A stretch of 34,522 nucleotides of DNA from Candidatus Daviesbacteria bacterium (GTDB taxonomy: Bacteria > Patescibacteriota > Microgenomatia > Daviesbacterales > UBA10151), in NCBI GenBank assembly GCA_030648645.1, contig JAUSHL010000014.1, positions 1 to 34,522 of the forward strand. Reading direction: 5' to 3'. Below the pieces are notes generated by a model, which saw only the letters and a list, made by a program, of their open reading frames with translations, searched no databases and was not told the origin of the DNA. Positions within the stretch are counted from its first letter, which is position 1. Every line of letters starts with the position of its first letter. Positions 16,863 to 24,951 of the stretch are shown here, piece by piece. A program made the position numbers and the translations under genes.

Positions 16863-18140
16863 ATGAAAATTACTTTTTTTGGGGTTGGATATGTTGGGCT
16901 TGTTTCAGGAGTATGTTTGGCTGATATTGGACATGAAGTATGTTTAGTGGGGCGTGACCCTAAAAAAATTGATAATTTAAAAAAAGGAATTTTGCCTATT
17001 TATGAACCCGGACTTGATAAATTAATTTTAAAAAATAAAAAAAGATTAATTTTTACCACTGACCCAAAAGTTGCCATAGAGTTTGCTGATATTTTATTTA
17101 TTGCAGTGGGAACACCTTCCAAAAAAAGCGGAGCTTGTGACCTTTCTCAGGTTGAAGAAGTTTCTAAATCTATTGGTAAATTTATAAATAATGAAAAAAT
17201 TATAGTTTTAAAAAGTACTGTACCTGTAGGATCTGAGGAAATTGTTGGAAAAATTATCTCCAAACACACAAATAAAAAATTCACTCTTGTTTCCAATCCT
17301 GAGTTTTTAAAAGAAGGTACTGCAATTGATGATTTTATGATTCCCGACAGGATTGTAATTGGTTCTGATGATAAAAAAAGTTTAGAAACAATTGAAGAAC
17401 TTTATAAACCAATAAAAACTGAGATTTACAAAACAGATATTAAAAGTGCCCAACTTATAAAATATGCCTCTAATTCATTTTTGGCAACAAAAATTTCCTT
17501 CATCAATGAAATAGCCAATTTAGCAGAAAGAGTTGGGGCGAATGTGGAAAGTGTAGCAATTGGTATGGGACTTGATAAAAGAATTGGGTCTCAATTTTTA
17601 AAAGCAGGTTTAGGGTATGGTGGATCATGTTTCCCTAAAGATGTAAAAGAGTTAATGAGTACATCTAAATCCAATGGTTACACTTTAAAAATATTGGATG
17701 CAGTAGATGATGTTAATAAAAAACAAAAAGTCTTAGCAGTTAAAAAATTAGAGAAAAAAATTAAAATTGAGGGAGCAAAAATAGCAATTTTAGGATTATC
17801 TTTTAAACCGGAAACAGATGATATGAGAGATGCTCCCAGTTTAGAAATTATCAGAGAACTTTTGAAAAAAGGAGCTAAAATAAATGCTTTTGATCCTATA
17901 GCAAAGGATAATTGTAAAAAAATAATTCCGGAGGCAAAATATTTTGATGATATTTATGAAACTGTAAAGAGTGTTGATGCTGTAATTTTTGTCACAGAAT
18001 GGAAAGAAATTAAAAAAATTGATCTGAAGAAATTAAAAGAGTTAGTAAAAAAACCAATTATTATTGATGGAAGAAATATTTTTAATCCCGAAGAAATGAG
18101 AGATTTAGGCTTTGACTACCAAAGCATAGGCAGAATTTGA
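16863..18140 (+). CDS. ugd: UDP-glucose/GDP-mannose dehydrogenase family (likely UDP-glucose 6-dehydrogenase)
   Basis: GVGYVGLVSGVCLADIGHEV, NPEFLKEGTAIDDF, GLGYGGSCFPKDV, LGLSFKPETDDMRDAPS. Confidence 0.93.
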   Translation: MKITFFGVGYVGLVSGVCLADIGHEVCLVGRDPKKIDNLKKGILPIYEPGLDKLILKNKKRLIFTTDPKVAIEFADILFIAVGTPSKKSGACDLSQVEEVSKSIGKFINNEKIIVLKSTVPVGSEEIVGKIISKHTNKKFTLVSNPEFLKEGTAIDDFMIPDRIVIGSDDKKSLETIEELYKPIKTEIYKTDIKSAQLIKYASNSFLATKISFINEIANLAERVGANVESVAIGMGLDKRIGSQFLKAGLGYGGSCFPKDVKELMSTSKSNGYTLKILDAVDDVNKKQKVLAVKKLEKKIKIEGAKIAILGLSFKPETDDMRDAPSLEIIRELLKKGAKINAFDPIAKDNCKKIIPEAKYFDDIYETVKSVDAVIFVTEWKEIKKIDLKKLKELVKKPIIIDGRNIFNPEEMRDLGFDYQSIGRI

Positions 18141-18146
18141 TATAAT
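18141..18146 (+). promoter_or_regulatory. -10 element TATAAT immediately before the truncated tRNA-Glu copy
   Basis: gaTATAATtaatcacatGGCGCG. Confidence 0.6.
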
Positions 18147-18155
18147 TAATCACAT

Positions 18156-18214
18156 GGCGCGTTCGTCTAGTGGTTAGGACGGGTCGAGGCTTCGACCTAA
18201 TCGCGGGTTCGAAT
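18156..18214 (+). pseudogene. Truncated tRNA-Glu copy with replaced anticodon arm and missing T-stem/acceptor 3' strands
   Basis: Identical to tRNA-Glu over GGCGCGTTCGTCTAGTGGTTAGGACG and TAATCGCGGGTTCGAAT. Anticodon arm is GGTCGAGGCTTCGACC instead of CTGGGTTTTCATCCCAG. The 3' part is replaced by AAATGATTTAGG. Confidence 0.88.
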
Positions 18215-18233
18215 AAATGATTTAGGACTAAAG

Positions 18234-18482
18234 ATGATTTGTGCTTATATATTAGAATGTTGTGATAAGACTTATTATGTTGGGAGTACAAATAATATAG
18301 AACGAAGGTTAGTACAACATAATATGAAACAATGTCAGCATACTAAAAGTAGATTGCCAATAAAGTTGGTTTTTACAAGAGAATTTAGCACATTGAAAGA
18401 GGCAAGAGGATATGAGTATTTTCTTAAAAGACAAAGAAATATAAGCTTTTACAGAAAATTAATAAATGGCGCGTTCGTCTAG
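18234..18482 (+). CDS. GIY-YIG endonuclease between truncated and intact tRNA-Glu
   Basis: MICAYILECCDKTYYVGSTNNIERRLVQHNM...; last codons and TAG stop (18480-18482) lie in the tRNA-Glu 5' end. Confidence 0.85.
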   Translation: MICAYILECCDKTYYVGSTNNIERRLVQHNMKQCQHTKSRLPIKLVFTREFSTLKEARGYEYFLKRQRNISFYRKLINGAFV

Positions 18483-18540
18483 TGGTTAGGACGCTGGGTT
18501 TTCATCCCAGTAATCGCGGGTTCGAATCCCGCACGCGCTA
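18468..18540 (+). tRNA. tRNA-Glu(TTC)
   Basis: GGCGCGT-TC-GTCT-AGTGGTTA-GGAC-G-CTGGG-TTTTCAT-CCCAG-TAATC-GCGGG-TTCGAAT-CCCGC-ACGCGCT-A; full cloverleaf, no encoded CCA. Confidence 0.93.
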
Positions 18541-18575
18541 CTTTTAATTTGACTTTTGAATAATTTTTCTCTACA

Positions 18576-18860
18576 ATGTTTATTGTGACTAAATACCTAG
18601 TAATAGTTTTAGTGATAATTTTAATTCTTGGAGCAGTTTACTTTACTTTTTTTGGTAAAATAAACAAAGTTCTTTTTAATAAAGCAGAAACCCCAACCCC
18701 AACAGTTTCTCAAAGTATCATAGAAGTGGTTACAAAATCCAAAAGTGCAATTCCAACCCCAACCCCTGATCCTGAAGCAGATTTAACAGCCTTGGATAAA
18801 GATTTAGCAGATCTAGATAAAAGTAATGTCGATTTAACAAAGGATATAAATAATTTATGA
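18576..18860 (+). CDS. Small membrane-anchored Pro/Thr-rich protein
   Basis: N-terminal TM helix, TPTPT/PTPTPDP linker, coiled-coil-like tail; overlaps the next ORF (ATGA). Confidence 0.65.
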   Translation: MFIVTKYLVIVLVIILILGAVYFTFFGKINKVLFNKAETPTPTVSQSIIEVVTKSKSAIPTPTPDPEADLTALDKDLADLDKSNVDLTKDINNL

Positions 18861-19480
18861 AGATAATAACAAGTTTAACATTAGTATTATTGTTTGTAGT
18901 TTTATCAGTACCAGTTTTAGCTGAAAATTCAGCAACTAATTCTACCAAAGCCAAAGAATTAAAAAATATTAAGGTTGAAAAAGTAGAAAAAATTGAATTG
19001 AGAAATGGCAAAGTTGAAGAAACAATAGAAAATAAAATTGAAAAACTGGAGCCAAAAAGAAAACAAAATGTGATAAAAGTCAGAAATAGTGTGGAAGTAA
19101 GGTATAAAGTTTATGAAAAAATAATAGAAAGGTCAGGAAATCTTTTGACTAAGCTTCAGGAAAAAATTGATAGAGCTCAAAAGGCAGGGATAAATACTAA
19201 AGTGATTGATGGATATATGACAGATGCCAAAGCAAAATTAGCCGATGCTCAGACTAATTTGAATAGTATTAAGGATTTAAAGGATTCAGCTATTGATAAG
19301 ACAACTTTTCTGGATATACAGAAGAAGTTTCAATTAATTCATAAGGATTTAAATGCAATAAGACTTGATGGAGCCAAAGTCATTTCTGAACTTAAAAGAT
19401 ATAATGCAGAAAATGAAAAATTAACCCCTAAACCTACAAGAACCAAATCAGCTACTGCTTCTGCTTCAGAAGATAAATAA
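18857..19480 (+). CDS. Secreted coiled-coil protein, unknown function
   Basis: Signal peptide MKIITSLTLVLLFVVLSVPVLA then Lys/Glu-rich helical sequence. Confidence 0.7.
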   Translation: MKIITSLTLVLLFVVLSVPVLAENSATNSTKAKELKNIKVEKVEKIELRNGKVEETIENKIEKLEPKRKQNVIKVRNSVEVRYKVYEKIIERSGNLLTKLQEKIDRAQKAGINTKVIDGYMTDAKAKLADAQTNLNSIKDLKDSAIDKTTFLDIQKKFQLIHKDLNAIRLDGAKVISELKRYNAENEKLTPKPTRTKSATASASEDK

Positions 19481-19481
19481 T

Positions 19482-19508
19482 CTTTTTGTTTTGTGACCCG
19501 CCTCGGAC
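19482..19508. repeat. Duplicate of tRNA-Lys 3' end plus downstream flank
   Basis: CTTTTTGTTTTGTGACCCGCCTCGGAC identical to 19615-19641. Confidence 0.85.
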
Positions 19509-19576
19509 AATACACCCAATCCTTCGGATTGTCGGACTTCCTTACCTCTGCGAGGGGCGGAGATCTGATCCTTGTG

Positions 19577-19616
19577 ACAGCTAAAAAACAAAAAAGGCGA
19601 GGCATAAAACCTCGCT
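19577..19616 (-). terminator. Rho-independent terminator downstream of tRNA-Lys
   Basis: Minus strand GCGAGG-TTTTATG-CCTCGC-CTTTTTTG. Confidence 0.75.
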
Positions 19617-19626
19617 TTTTGTTTTG

Positions 19627-19698
19627 TGACCCGCCTCGGACTCGGACCGAGAACCAATACCTTAAAAGGGTACTGCTCTACCATTGAGCTAGCGGGCC
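19627..19698 (-). tRNA. tRNA-Lys(TTT)
   Basis: Minus strand GGCCCGC-TA-GCTC-AATGGTA-GAGC-A-GTACC-CTTTTAA-GGTAT-TGGTT-CTCGG-TCCGAGT-CCGAG-GCGGGTC-A. Confidence 0.93.
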
Positions 19699-19713
19699 AT
19701 GATCCTATTATAT

Positions 19714-19753
19714 CAAAAAAAGAACAGGTTAGTCACTTTCCTGTTCTTTTTTA
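19714..19753 (-). terminator. Terminator (bidirectional-looking) after the RRM gene
   Basis: aaaaaaaGAACAGG-ttagtcactt-TCCTGTTCtttttt. Confidence 0.8.
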
Positions 19754-19774
19754 AACTTTCACTAAATATTAAAT

Positions 19775-20125
19775 TTAGCGTCTGTCTCTGTTGAAACCTC
19801 CACCACTACCACCACGGTTTCTGTCAAATCCTCCACGATTATTATCTCGTCTAAAATCTCCTCCACCGGCTGGTCTTTCTTCCCGAGGTCTAGCAACTGA
19901 AACTGCTAATTCTCTGTCCCCAACTTTATAACCATTGAGTTCAGTAATAGCTTTTTGTGCTTCCTCATCACTTTCCATTTCTACGAAACCAAAGCCTCTG
20001 CTTTGACCTGTAAATTTGTCCATGATAACTGTTGCTGTTGATACTTTTCCAAAAGATGCAAAGAGCTCAGAAAGCTCCTGATTTTGCATTGTATAGGGCA
20101 AACTGCCCACGAAAATCTTTGTCAT
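19775..20125 (-). CDS. RNA-recognition-motif (RRM) protein with Gly/Arg-rich tail
   Basis: KIFVGSLPYTM (RNP2) and RGFGFVEM (RNP1); GGFDRNRGGSGGGF tail; SD-like AAGGCGGTG upstream. Confidence 0.93.
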   Translation of the reverse strand: MTKIFVGSLPYTMQNQELSELFASFGKVSTATVIMDKFTGQSRGFGFVEMESDEEAQKAITELNGYKVGDRELAVSVARPREERPAGGGDFRRDNNRGGFDRNRGGSGGGFNRDRR

Positions 20126-20295
20126 TAATATTCACCGCCTTTCAGTTTAATATTTTTTTTGAGAGCATTTGATTTCTATAAATCTCTTTTACTGGAGGTT
20201 GGGCGTGGATTACACTACTTTGGCCTGCAATATACGAGTACACAAGTATTATATGATTTCTTTAAATAAAAAGCAAATTCGGGTATAATACGGCA

Positions 20296-21369
20296 ATGTT
20301 GCTAAAAATCCGAAGAAGAAAGTGGTTTATTATAATACTGTTAATAATACTGGGAGCGGGAATCTATTTTGTTAAACCTTTTGGACTTTTTAAAAATCCA
20401 AATGATAATAAATTCAGAACTTTAACAGTTAAAACCGGATCACTGCAAACCACAATTTCTGCCTCAGGTATGGTTAAAACTAAAAATTCAGCCACTATGA
20501 CTTTTCTTTCCACAGGTAGGCTTGGGTCAGTTAATTTTAAAGAGGGAGACAAAGTTAAAAAAGGAGCTGTGATTGCTTCTTTAAATAATGGTCAACAAAT
20601 GGCCACTGTTTCAGTTGAGCAGGCAGACTACAATTATGCTCAATCTGCTTTAGATTTAGTTTTGGATAATATTCATCTTTATCAATATGGCATGGGAGGG
20701 TTTGCTAACATTGGCTCTGCTAATGAAACTCAAACTCAAAAAACTGCCAGACAAGAAGCAGAAATGACCAGAGATGCTGCCTATCAAAATTTGCAGAGTG
20801 CTCAAATTGCTTTAAGTTTAACTACAATTATTGCTCCTTTTGATGGGGTAATTTCCGATATTTCCAATATGGAAGTGGGACAAAATTTATCTGCAACAAC
20901 TGGGGCTTCTGTAACTTTAGTAGGAACTGATGAGTATAAATTTATAGTTGATGTTGATGAAATAGAATATCGATCTCTAACGGCCAGTCAGTCAGGGGAA
21001 ATAGTTTTGGATGCTTATCCTGATGATAAATTCAAAGGGGTCATTTCTTTTATTGGAGTGTCTGCTCAAAAATTATCTACTGGTGGTTCTGTAGTTCCTG
21101 TTGAGTTGGAAATGGAACCATCTGAAAAGTTGATGAATGGACTAAATGGAGAGGTTACTTTTACTTTAACTGCCAAAGATAATGTTATAACCTTACCTAA
21201 AACAGCAGTCAGAAAAAATGATGGAACTGATTTTGTCTATGTCTTACAGAAGAATAAACCAGTCGTTAGAAGTGTAACGTTAGGTGAAACTCTGGGTAAT
21301 CAAATTGAAATCTCTTCCGGACTTATTGAAGGTGAAAAAGTAGTTTTAGGTGATGTTCACCCCGATTAA
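20296..21369 (+). CDS. Efflux periplasmic-adaptor-like subunit (HlyD/MacA family)
   Basis: TM then VKTGSLQTTISASGMVKTKNSATMTFLSTGRLGSVNFKEGDKVKKGAVIASL; TATAAT-N6-ATG upstream. Confidence 0.88.
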   Translation: MLLKIRRRKWFIIILLIILGAGIYFVKPFGLFKNPNDNKFRTLTVKTGSLQTTISASGMVKTKNSATMTFLSTGRLGSVNFKEGDKVKKGAVIASLNNGQQMATVSVEQADYNYAQSALDLVLDNIHLYQYGMGGFANIGSANETQTQKTARQEAEMTRDAAYQNLQSAQIALSLTTIIAPFDGVISDISNMEVGQNLSATTGASVTLVGTDEYKFIVDVDEIEYRSLTASQSGEIVLDAYPDDKFKGVISFIGVSAQKLSTGGSVVPVELEMEPSEKLMNGLNGEVTFTLTAKDNVITLPKTAVRKNDGTDFVYVLQKNKPVVRSVTLGETLGNQIEISSGLIEGEKVVLGDVHPD

Positions 21370-21384
21370 ATCGGGGTAAAAACT

Positions 21385-22047
21385 ATGATTTTAAAAGTCT
21401 CCCATGTTTTTAAAACCTATAAGATGGAAGGTGAAGAAGTTCATGCTCTAAATGATGTGTCTTTAGAAATAAAAAAAGGTGAATTTGTTTCAATTACCGG
21501 TCCTTCCGGATCAGGTAAATCAACACTCATGCATATTATTGGTCTTTTGGATAACCCAACTTCAGGGGAGGTAATTTTAGATGGGAAAAATGTAGCTTCA
21601 ATGTCAGAAAAAGAACTTGCTAAACTTAGAAATAAATATATTGGTTTTGTTTTTCAACAATATAATTTGCTTCCCAGAACTTCCTCTTTGGAAAATGTGG
21701 AAATGCCAATGATTTATGGAGATATAGGATTTGCAGAAAGAAAGAGGAAAGCTACCGAGCTTTTAACACTAGTTGGTTTACAAGACAAATTATTAAATAA
21801 CCCAAATCAGCTTTCCGGAGGTCAACAACAAAGGGTAACCATTGCCCGAGCACTGGCAATGGAACCTGCCATAATATTGGCTGATGAACCAACGGGAAAT
21901 TTAGATAGTAAAACAGGAGCAGAAATTATGAAACTTTTTCATGATTTAAATAAAGAAGGTCATACTATTATATTAGTAACTCATGATAGTGCTGTAGCAG
22001 TACAAGCCAAAAGAACAATAAAAATAAAAGATGGAAAAATTGTTTAA
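21385..22047 (+). CDS. ABC transporter ATP-binding protein (MacB/LolD type)
   Basis: GPSGSGKSTLMHIIGLLD, LSGGQQQRVTIARAL, ILADEPTGNLD. Confidence 0.95.
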   Translation: MILKVSHVFKTYKMEGEEVHALNDVSLEIKKGEFVSITGPSGSGKSTLMHIIGLLDNPTSGEVILDGKNVASMSEKELAKLRNKYIGFVFQQYNLLPRTSSLENVEMPMIYGDIGFAERKRKATELLTLVGLQDKLLNNPNQLSGGQQQRVTIARALAMEPAIILADEPTGNLDSKTGAEIMKLFHDLNKEGHTIILVTHDSAVAVQAKRTIKIKDGKIV

Positions 22048-22065
22048 GTGACAAAGTTCTAATTT

Positions 22066-22191
22066 GTCATCCCGCACTTCGTCCAAAGGACGATCAGCCT
22101 TTGACTGATGATGCGGGATCCAGAATATTATGAACTGGATTCCTGCTTTCGCTCGCCTCGCTGAAGCTATGGCGAAGCGGGCAGGAATGAC
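22066..22191. repeat. Palindromic repeat composite (reverse orientation of 7463-7586)
   Basis: GTCATCCCGCACTTCGTCCAAAGGACGATCAGCCTTTGACTGATGATGCGGGATCCAG...GCAGGAATGAC. Confidence 0.85.
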
Positions 22192-22212
22192 AGGAAAGTA
22201 GATTAAAAGAGT

Positions 22213-23418
22213 ATGAATTTACGACAAACAATAAAAATTGCCCTACGTGCTTTAAAAACCAATAAAACAAGATCAATCTTAACTATGTTGGGAGTAGTTA
22301 TTGGGGTGATGTCGGTTATTTTATTGGTATCAGTGGGTTCCGGACTACAAAAGTATGTCACAGATCAATTGGAAGGGATTGGCTCAAATTTAATTATCAT
22401 TATGCCTGGAAAAATTGATTTATCAAAGATGGGAGAAGGTGGAGGAGGAATGGGTTTGAATTTTATGACCTCCAAACTTACAGAAAAAGATGCCAAGGAT
22501 CTGGTTACAAATTCTAATTATATTTCAGCTGCTATTCCGGGAACTGCTGCTCAATCTGCCTTAAAATATGGAGATCAAAAAATGTTCTCAGAAGTAAATG
22601 GATTAATATATAACTTTAATGAAGTAATGAAGTCCCCACTGTCTGAGGGAGATTATTTTACTGAGAGTGATGATAGAGCTGGTAAAAAAGTAGTCGTAAT
22701 TGGTTCTGGCATTGCTGAGAAATTTTTTGGAGATGATGATCCAATTGGACAGAGAATTCAAGTTGGAGAAAATAGATTTACAGTGGTTGGTGTTTTAAAA
22801 AGTCGCGGTGTGGGAGGAAATAATTCACAGGATGGTGCCATTATTCCACTTCTGACTGCCAAAAGAATTTTTAATCAGGATAAAGTTAGTGTAATCTATC
22901 TCCAGGCAAAATCTGCAGATCAGGTAGATTTAGCAATTGAAGATGCTAAATCAATCTTAATGGAAAGATTAAAGGAGGATGAATTTTCAGTTCTAACTCA
23001 GAAAGATATGTTATCTGCTATCACTGGAATTTTAGGAACTTTAACTGCCGCACTAACTGGAATTGCTGCTATTTCTTTAATAGTGGGAGGAATTGGGATT
23101 ATGAATATTATGTTGGTTTCTGTCACAGAGCGAACCAAAGAAATTGGACTTCGAAAAGCACTTGGTGCTACTCCTAGTGTAATTTTAAATCAATTTTTAG
23201 TAGAAGCTGTAATTTTGTCTGTTGCAGGAGGGGTAATTGGCATAATTTTAGGAGCAGGAATCTCTTTGGTTTTGAGTAAATTTATTCCTACAGAAGTTAC
23301 TTTTTGGTTAGTCCTTTTGGCATTTGGGGTTTCAGCACTGGTGGGAATTATTTTTGGAGTGATGCCAGCCCGTAAAGCTTCGCGCTTAACTCCTATAGAA
23401 GCACTAAGGTTTGAGTAA
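22213..23418 (+). CDS. ABC transporter permease (MacB/FtsX family)
   Basis: ALRALKTNKTRSILTMLGVVIGVMSVILLVSVG, GGIGIMNIMLVSVTERTKEIGLRKALGA, ARKASRLTPIEALRFE. Confidence 0.94.
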   Translation: MNLRQTIKIALRALKTNKTRSILTMLGVVIGVMSVILLVSVGSGLQKYVTDQLEGIGSNLIIIMPGKIDLSKMGEGGGGMGLNFMTSKLTEKDAKDLVTNSNYISAAIPGTAAQSALKYGDQKMFSEVNGLIYNFNEVMKSPLSEGDYFTESDDRAGKKVVVIGSGIAEKFFGDDDPIGQRIQVGENRFTVVGVLKSRGVGGNNSQDGAIIPLLTAKRIFNQDKVSVIYLQAKSADQVDLAIEDAKSILMERLKEDEFSVLTQKDMLSAITGILGTLTAALTGIAAISLIVGGIGIMNIMLVSVTERTKEIGLRKALGATPSVILNQFLVEAVILSVAGGVIGIILGAGISLVLSKFIPTEVTFWLVLLAFGVSALVGIIFGVMPARKASRLTPIEALRFE

Positions 23419-23460
23419 GTGAGGCGAACGGGCCTCATAGAAGGCCTGGCCTTTCAAAAA

Positions 23461-23503
23461 AAGGCCTCGCCTTGATCTGTTTAGAACAAACTATATCATT
23501 ATT
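23461..23503 (+). repeat. Direct repeat L flanking the TA/Fic island
   Basis: Contains CTGTTTAGAACAAACTATATCATTATT (23477-23503), identical to 27041-27067. Confidence 0.85.
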
Positions 23504-23544
23504 TTGAAATTGAAAAATGATGATTTTTATGATATAATTATTAG

Positions 23545-23853
23545 GTGAAAGTGAAAAAACTGCCAGCTTTTTTAGAAAAGTATTTCTGGGATGTAAAATT
23601 TAATGAGATAGATCCTGAAGAAAATGCCCAATATGTGATAGCAAGGATTTTGCAAAAGGGTGACGAAAAAGCAATAAATTGGCTTTTTAAAAACTATTCA
23701 AAGGAACTTATTAAGGAAGTAGTGGTTGTACGGCGTGGGTTTTCACCAAAAACTGCTAATTTTTGGGCTTCATTGTTAAAAATTGATAAAAGAAAGGTGG
23801 TATGTTTACAAAAACCTTATCTACAAATGCGACAGCCTCTTTGGCCCTATTAG
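23545..23853 (+). CDS. DUF6922-like protein, putative antitoxin partner of the AbiEii-like protein
   Basis: LPAFLEKYFWDVKFNEIDPEENAQYVIARILQKGDEKAINWLFKNY...FWASLLKI; overlaps the downstream NTase gene; TTGAAA-17-TATAAT-N6-GTG. Confidence 0.7.
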   Translation: MKVKKLPAFLEKYFWDVKFNEIDPEENAQYVIARILQKGDEKAINWLFKNYSKELIKEVVVVRRGFSPKTANFWASLLKIDKRKVVCLQKPYLQMRQPLWPY

Positions 23854-24437
23854 GTAACTCTGGCATTCTTAACAAAGGTTATCTCGCCGGAGGAACTGCG
23901 TGTGCGCTTCAACTAGGTCATCGTATCTCCTTAGATCTTGATTTTTTTACGGATAAAGAATTTTCTACAGATTTAGTTTTAAACCAGTTGTCAAAACTTC
24001 ATGGATTCAAACTGGATGAAACTGAGGAATGGATTATTTTAGGTGGTTTTCCAAAGGTCAAATTCAGCTATTTTTATTACCCATATCCATTAATTAAAAA
24101 GGTAACTATTTTTTCCAAAGTTAACGTTTCATCATTAGAAGATATTTCTGCTATGAAAATTGCAGCTGTTTGTGAGAGAGGGACAAAAAGAGATTTTATT
24201 GATCTATATTTTTTAATTAAGAAAAAATTTTCTCTAGATGATATTCTTAATTTTTATGATAAAAAATATAAAAAGCTAGCAAGTAATTTTTTACATATTG
24301 TAAAAAGCCTTAATTATTTTGATGACGCAGAATCACAAAGTATGCCTGATATGTTGATTCCCGTTTCATGGGATGAAGTGAAGAAATTTTTTCAAGATCA
24401 GGTAATTTTACTTGCCAAAAGAAAATTAGGAATATAA
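23802..24437 (+). CDS. Nucleotidyltransferase AbiEii/AbiGii toxin family
   Basis: YLAGGTACALQLGHRISLDLDFFTDKEF; DISAMKIAAVCERGTKRDFIDLYFL. Confidence 0.9.
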   Translation: MFTKTLSTNATASLALLGNSGILNKGYLAGGTACALQLGHRISLDLDFFTDKEFSTDLVLNQLSKLHGFKLDETEEWIILGGFPKVKFSYFYYPYPLIKKVTIFSKVNVSSLEDISAMKIAAVCERGTKRDFIDLYFLIKKKFSLDDILNFYDKKYKKLASNFLHIVKSLNYFDDAESQSMPDMLIPVSWDEVKKFFQDQVILLAKRKLGI

Positions 24438-24455
24438 GTCACGAATTTCGTGGCT

Positions 24456-24606
24456 GTCATTGCGAGGAGCGTAGCGACGCGGCAATCTGATAAAAGATTC
24501 CCACGCTCTCCGGCGAAGCCGGAGGGTCGAATGGGTGGCAATCCCTAAAACAATATGTAGATTGCTTCCCTTCGACTTCGCTCAGGGTAAACTTGCTCGC
24601 AATGAC
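24456..24606. repeat. CATTGCGAG-type repeat composite with nested palindromes
   Basis: GTCATTGCGAGGAGCGTAGCGACGCGGCAATCT...AGATTGCTTCCCTTCGACTTCGCTCAGGGTAAACTTGCTCGCAATGAC. Confidence 0.8.
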
Positions 24607-24675
24607 AAATAATGTAACAATTTAGATTTCCGTTTTATGTAACAGTTTAGATTTCCATTAACAGTAAATAGGTAA

Positions 24676-24705
24676 CTTGACAAGTTGTCAAGAAAATATT
24701 ATATT
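24676..24705 (+). promoter_or_regulatory. TA promoter with palindromic operator over the -35
   Basis: CTTGACAAGTTGTCAAG palindrome (24676-24692); TTGACA-17-TATATT; ATG at 24712. Confidence 0.65.
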
Positions 24706-24711
24706 ATTGTC

Positions 24712-24951
24712 ATGTATCAATTAGCTGTAGGTCAATTTAAATCAAAATTTTCTGAGATGTTGGAGAAAGTGCGCATGGGAGAAAGCGTTGGTATTACTTA
24801 TGGTAAAAATAAAAAAAAGGTAGCAGCTCTAGTCCCATATAAAGAGTTAATGAAGCAAAAAAAGTTTAAATTGGGATTGCTCGAAGGTAAAGCTTCTTTT
24901 AAAATACATGATGATTTTAAGATGACTGACGAGGAATTCTTAAAGTTGTGA
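24712..24951 (+). CDS. Phd/YefM-type antitoxin
   Basis: YQLAVGQFKSKFSEMLEKVRMGESVGITYGKNKKKVAALVPYKEL; overlaps the toxin by GTGA. Confidence 0.85.
   Translation: MYQLAVGQFKSKFSEMLEKVRMGESVGITYGKNKKKVAALVPYKELMKQKKFKLGLLEGKASFKIHDDFKMTDEEFLKL

Noticed and set aside
18156-18214. Functional tRNA with a different anticodon
   Set aside because: The 3' T-stem and acceptor strands are missing and the anticodon loop lacks U33, so it cannot form a normal tRNA.
19339-19687. Short ORFs on both strands around tRNA-Lys (e.g. DPPRTRTENQYLKRVLLYH)
   Set aside because: They translate tRNA-Lys antisense and its terminator/duplication; spurious.
23434-23475. Simple terminator between the permease gene and the TA island
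   Set aside because: AGGCCT-rich palindromes could form hairpins, but no clear T-tract follows on the plus strand and similar sequence occurs at about 10670 and 27025, so repeat is the safer call.
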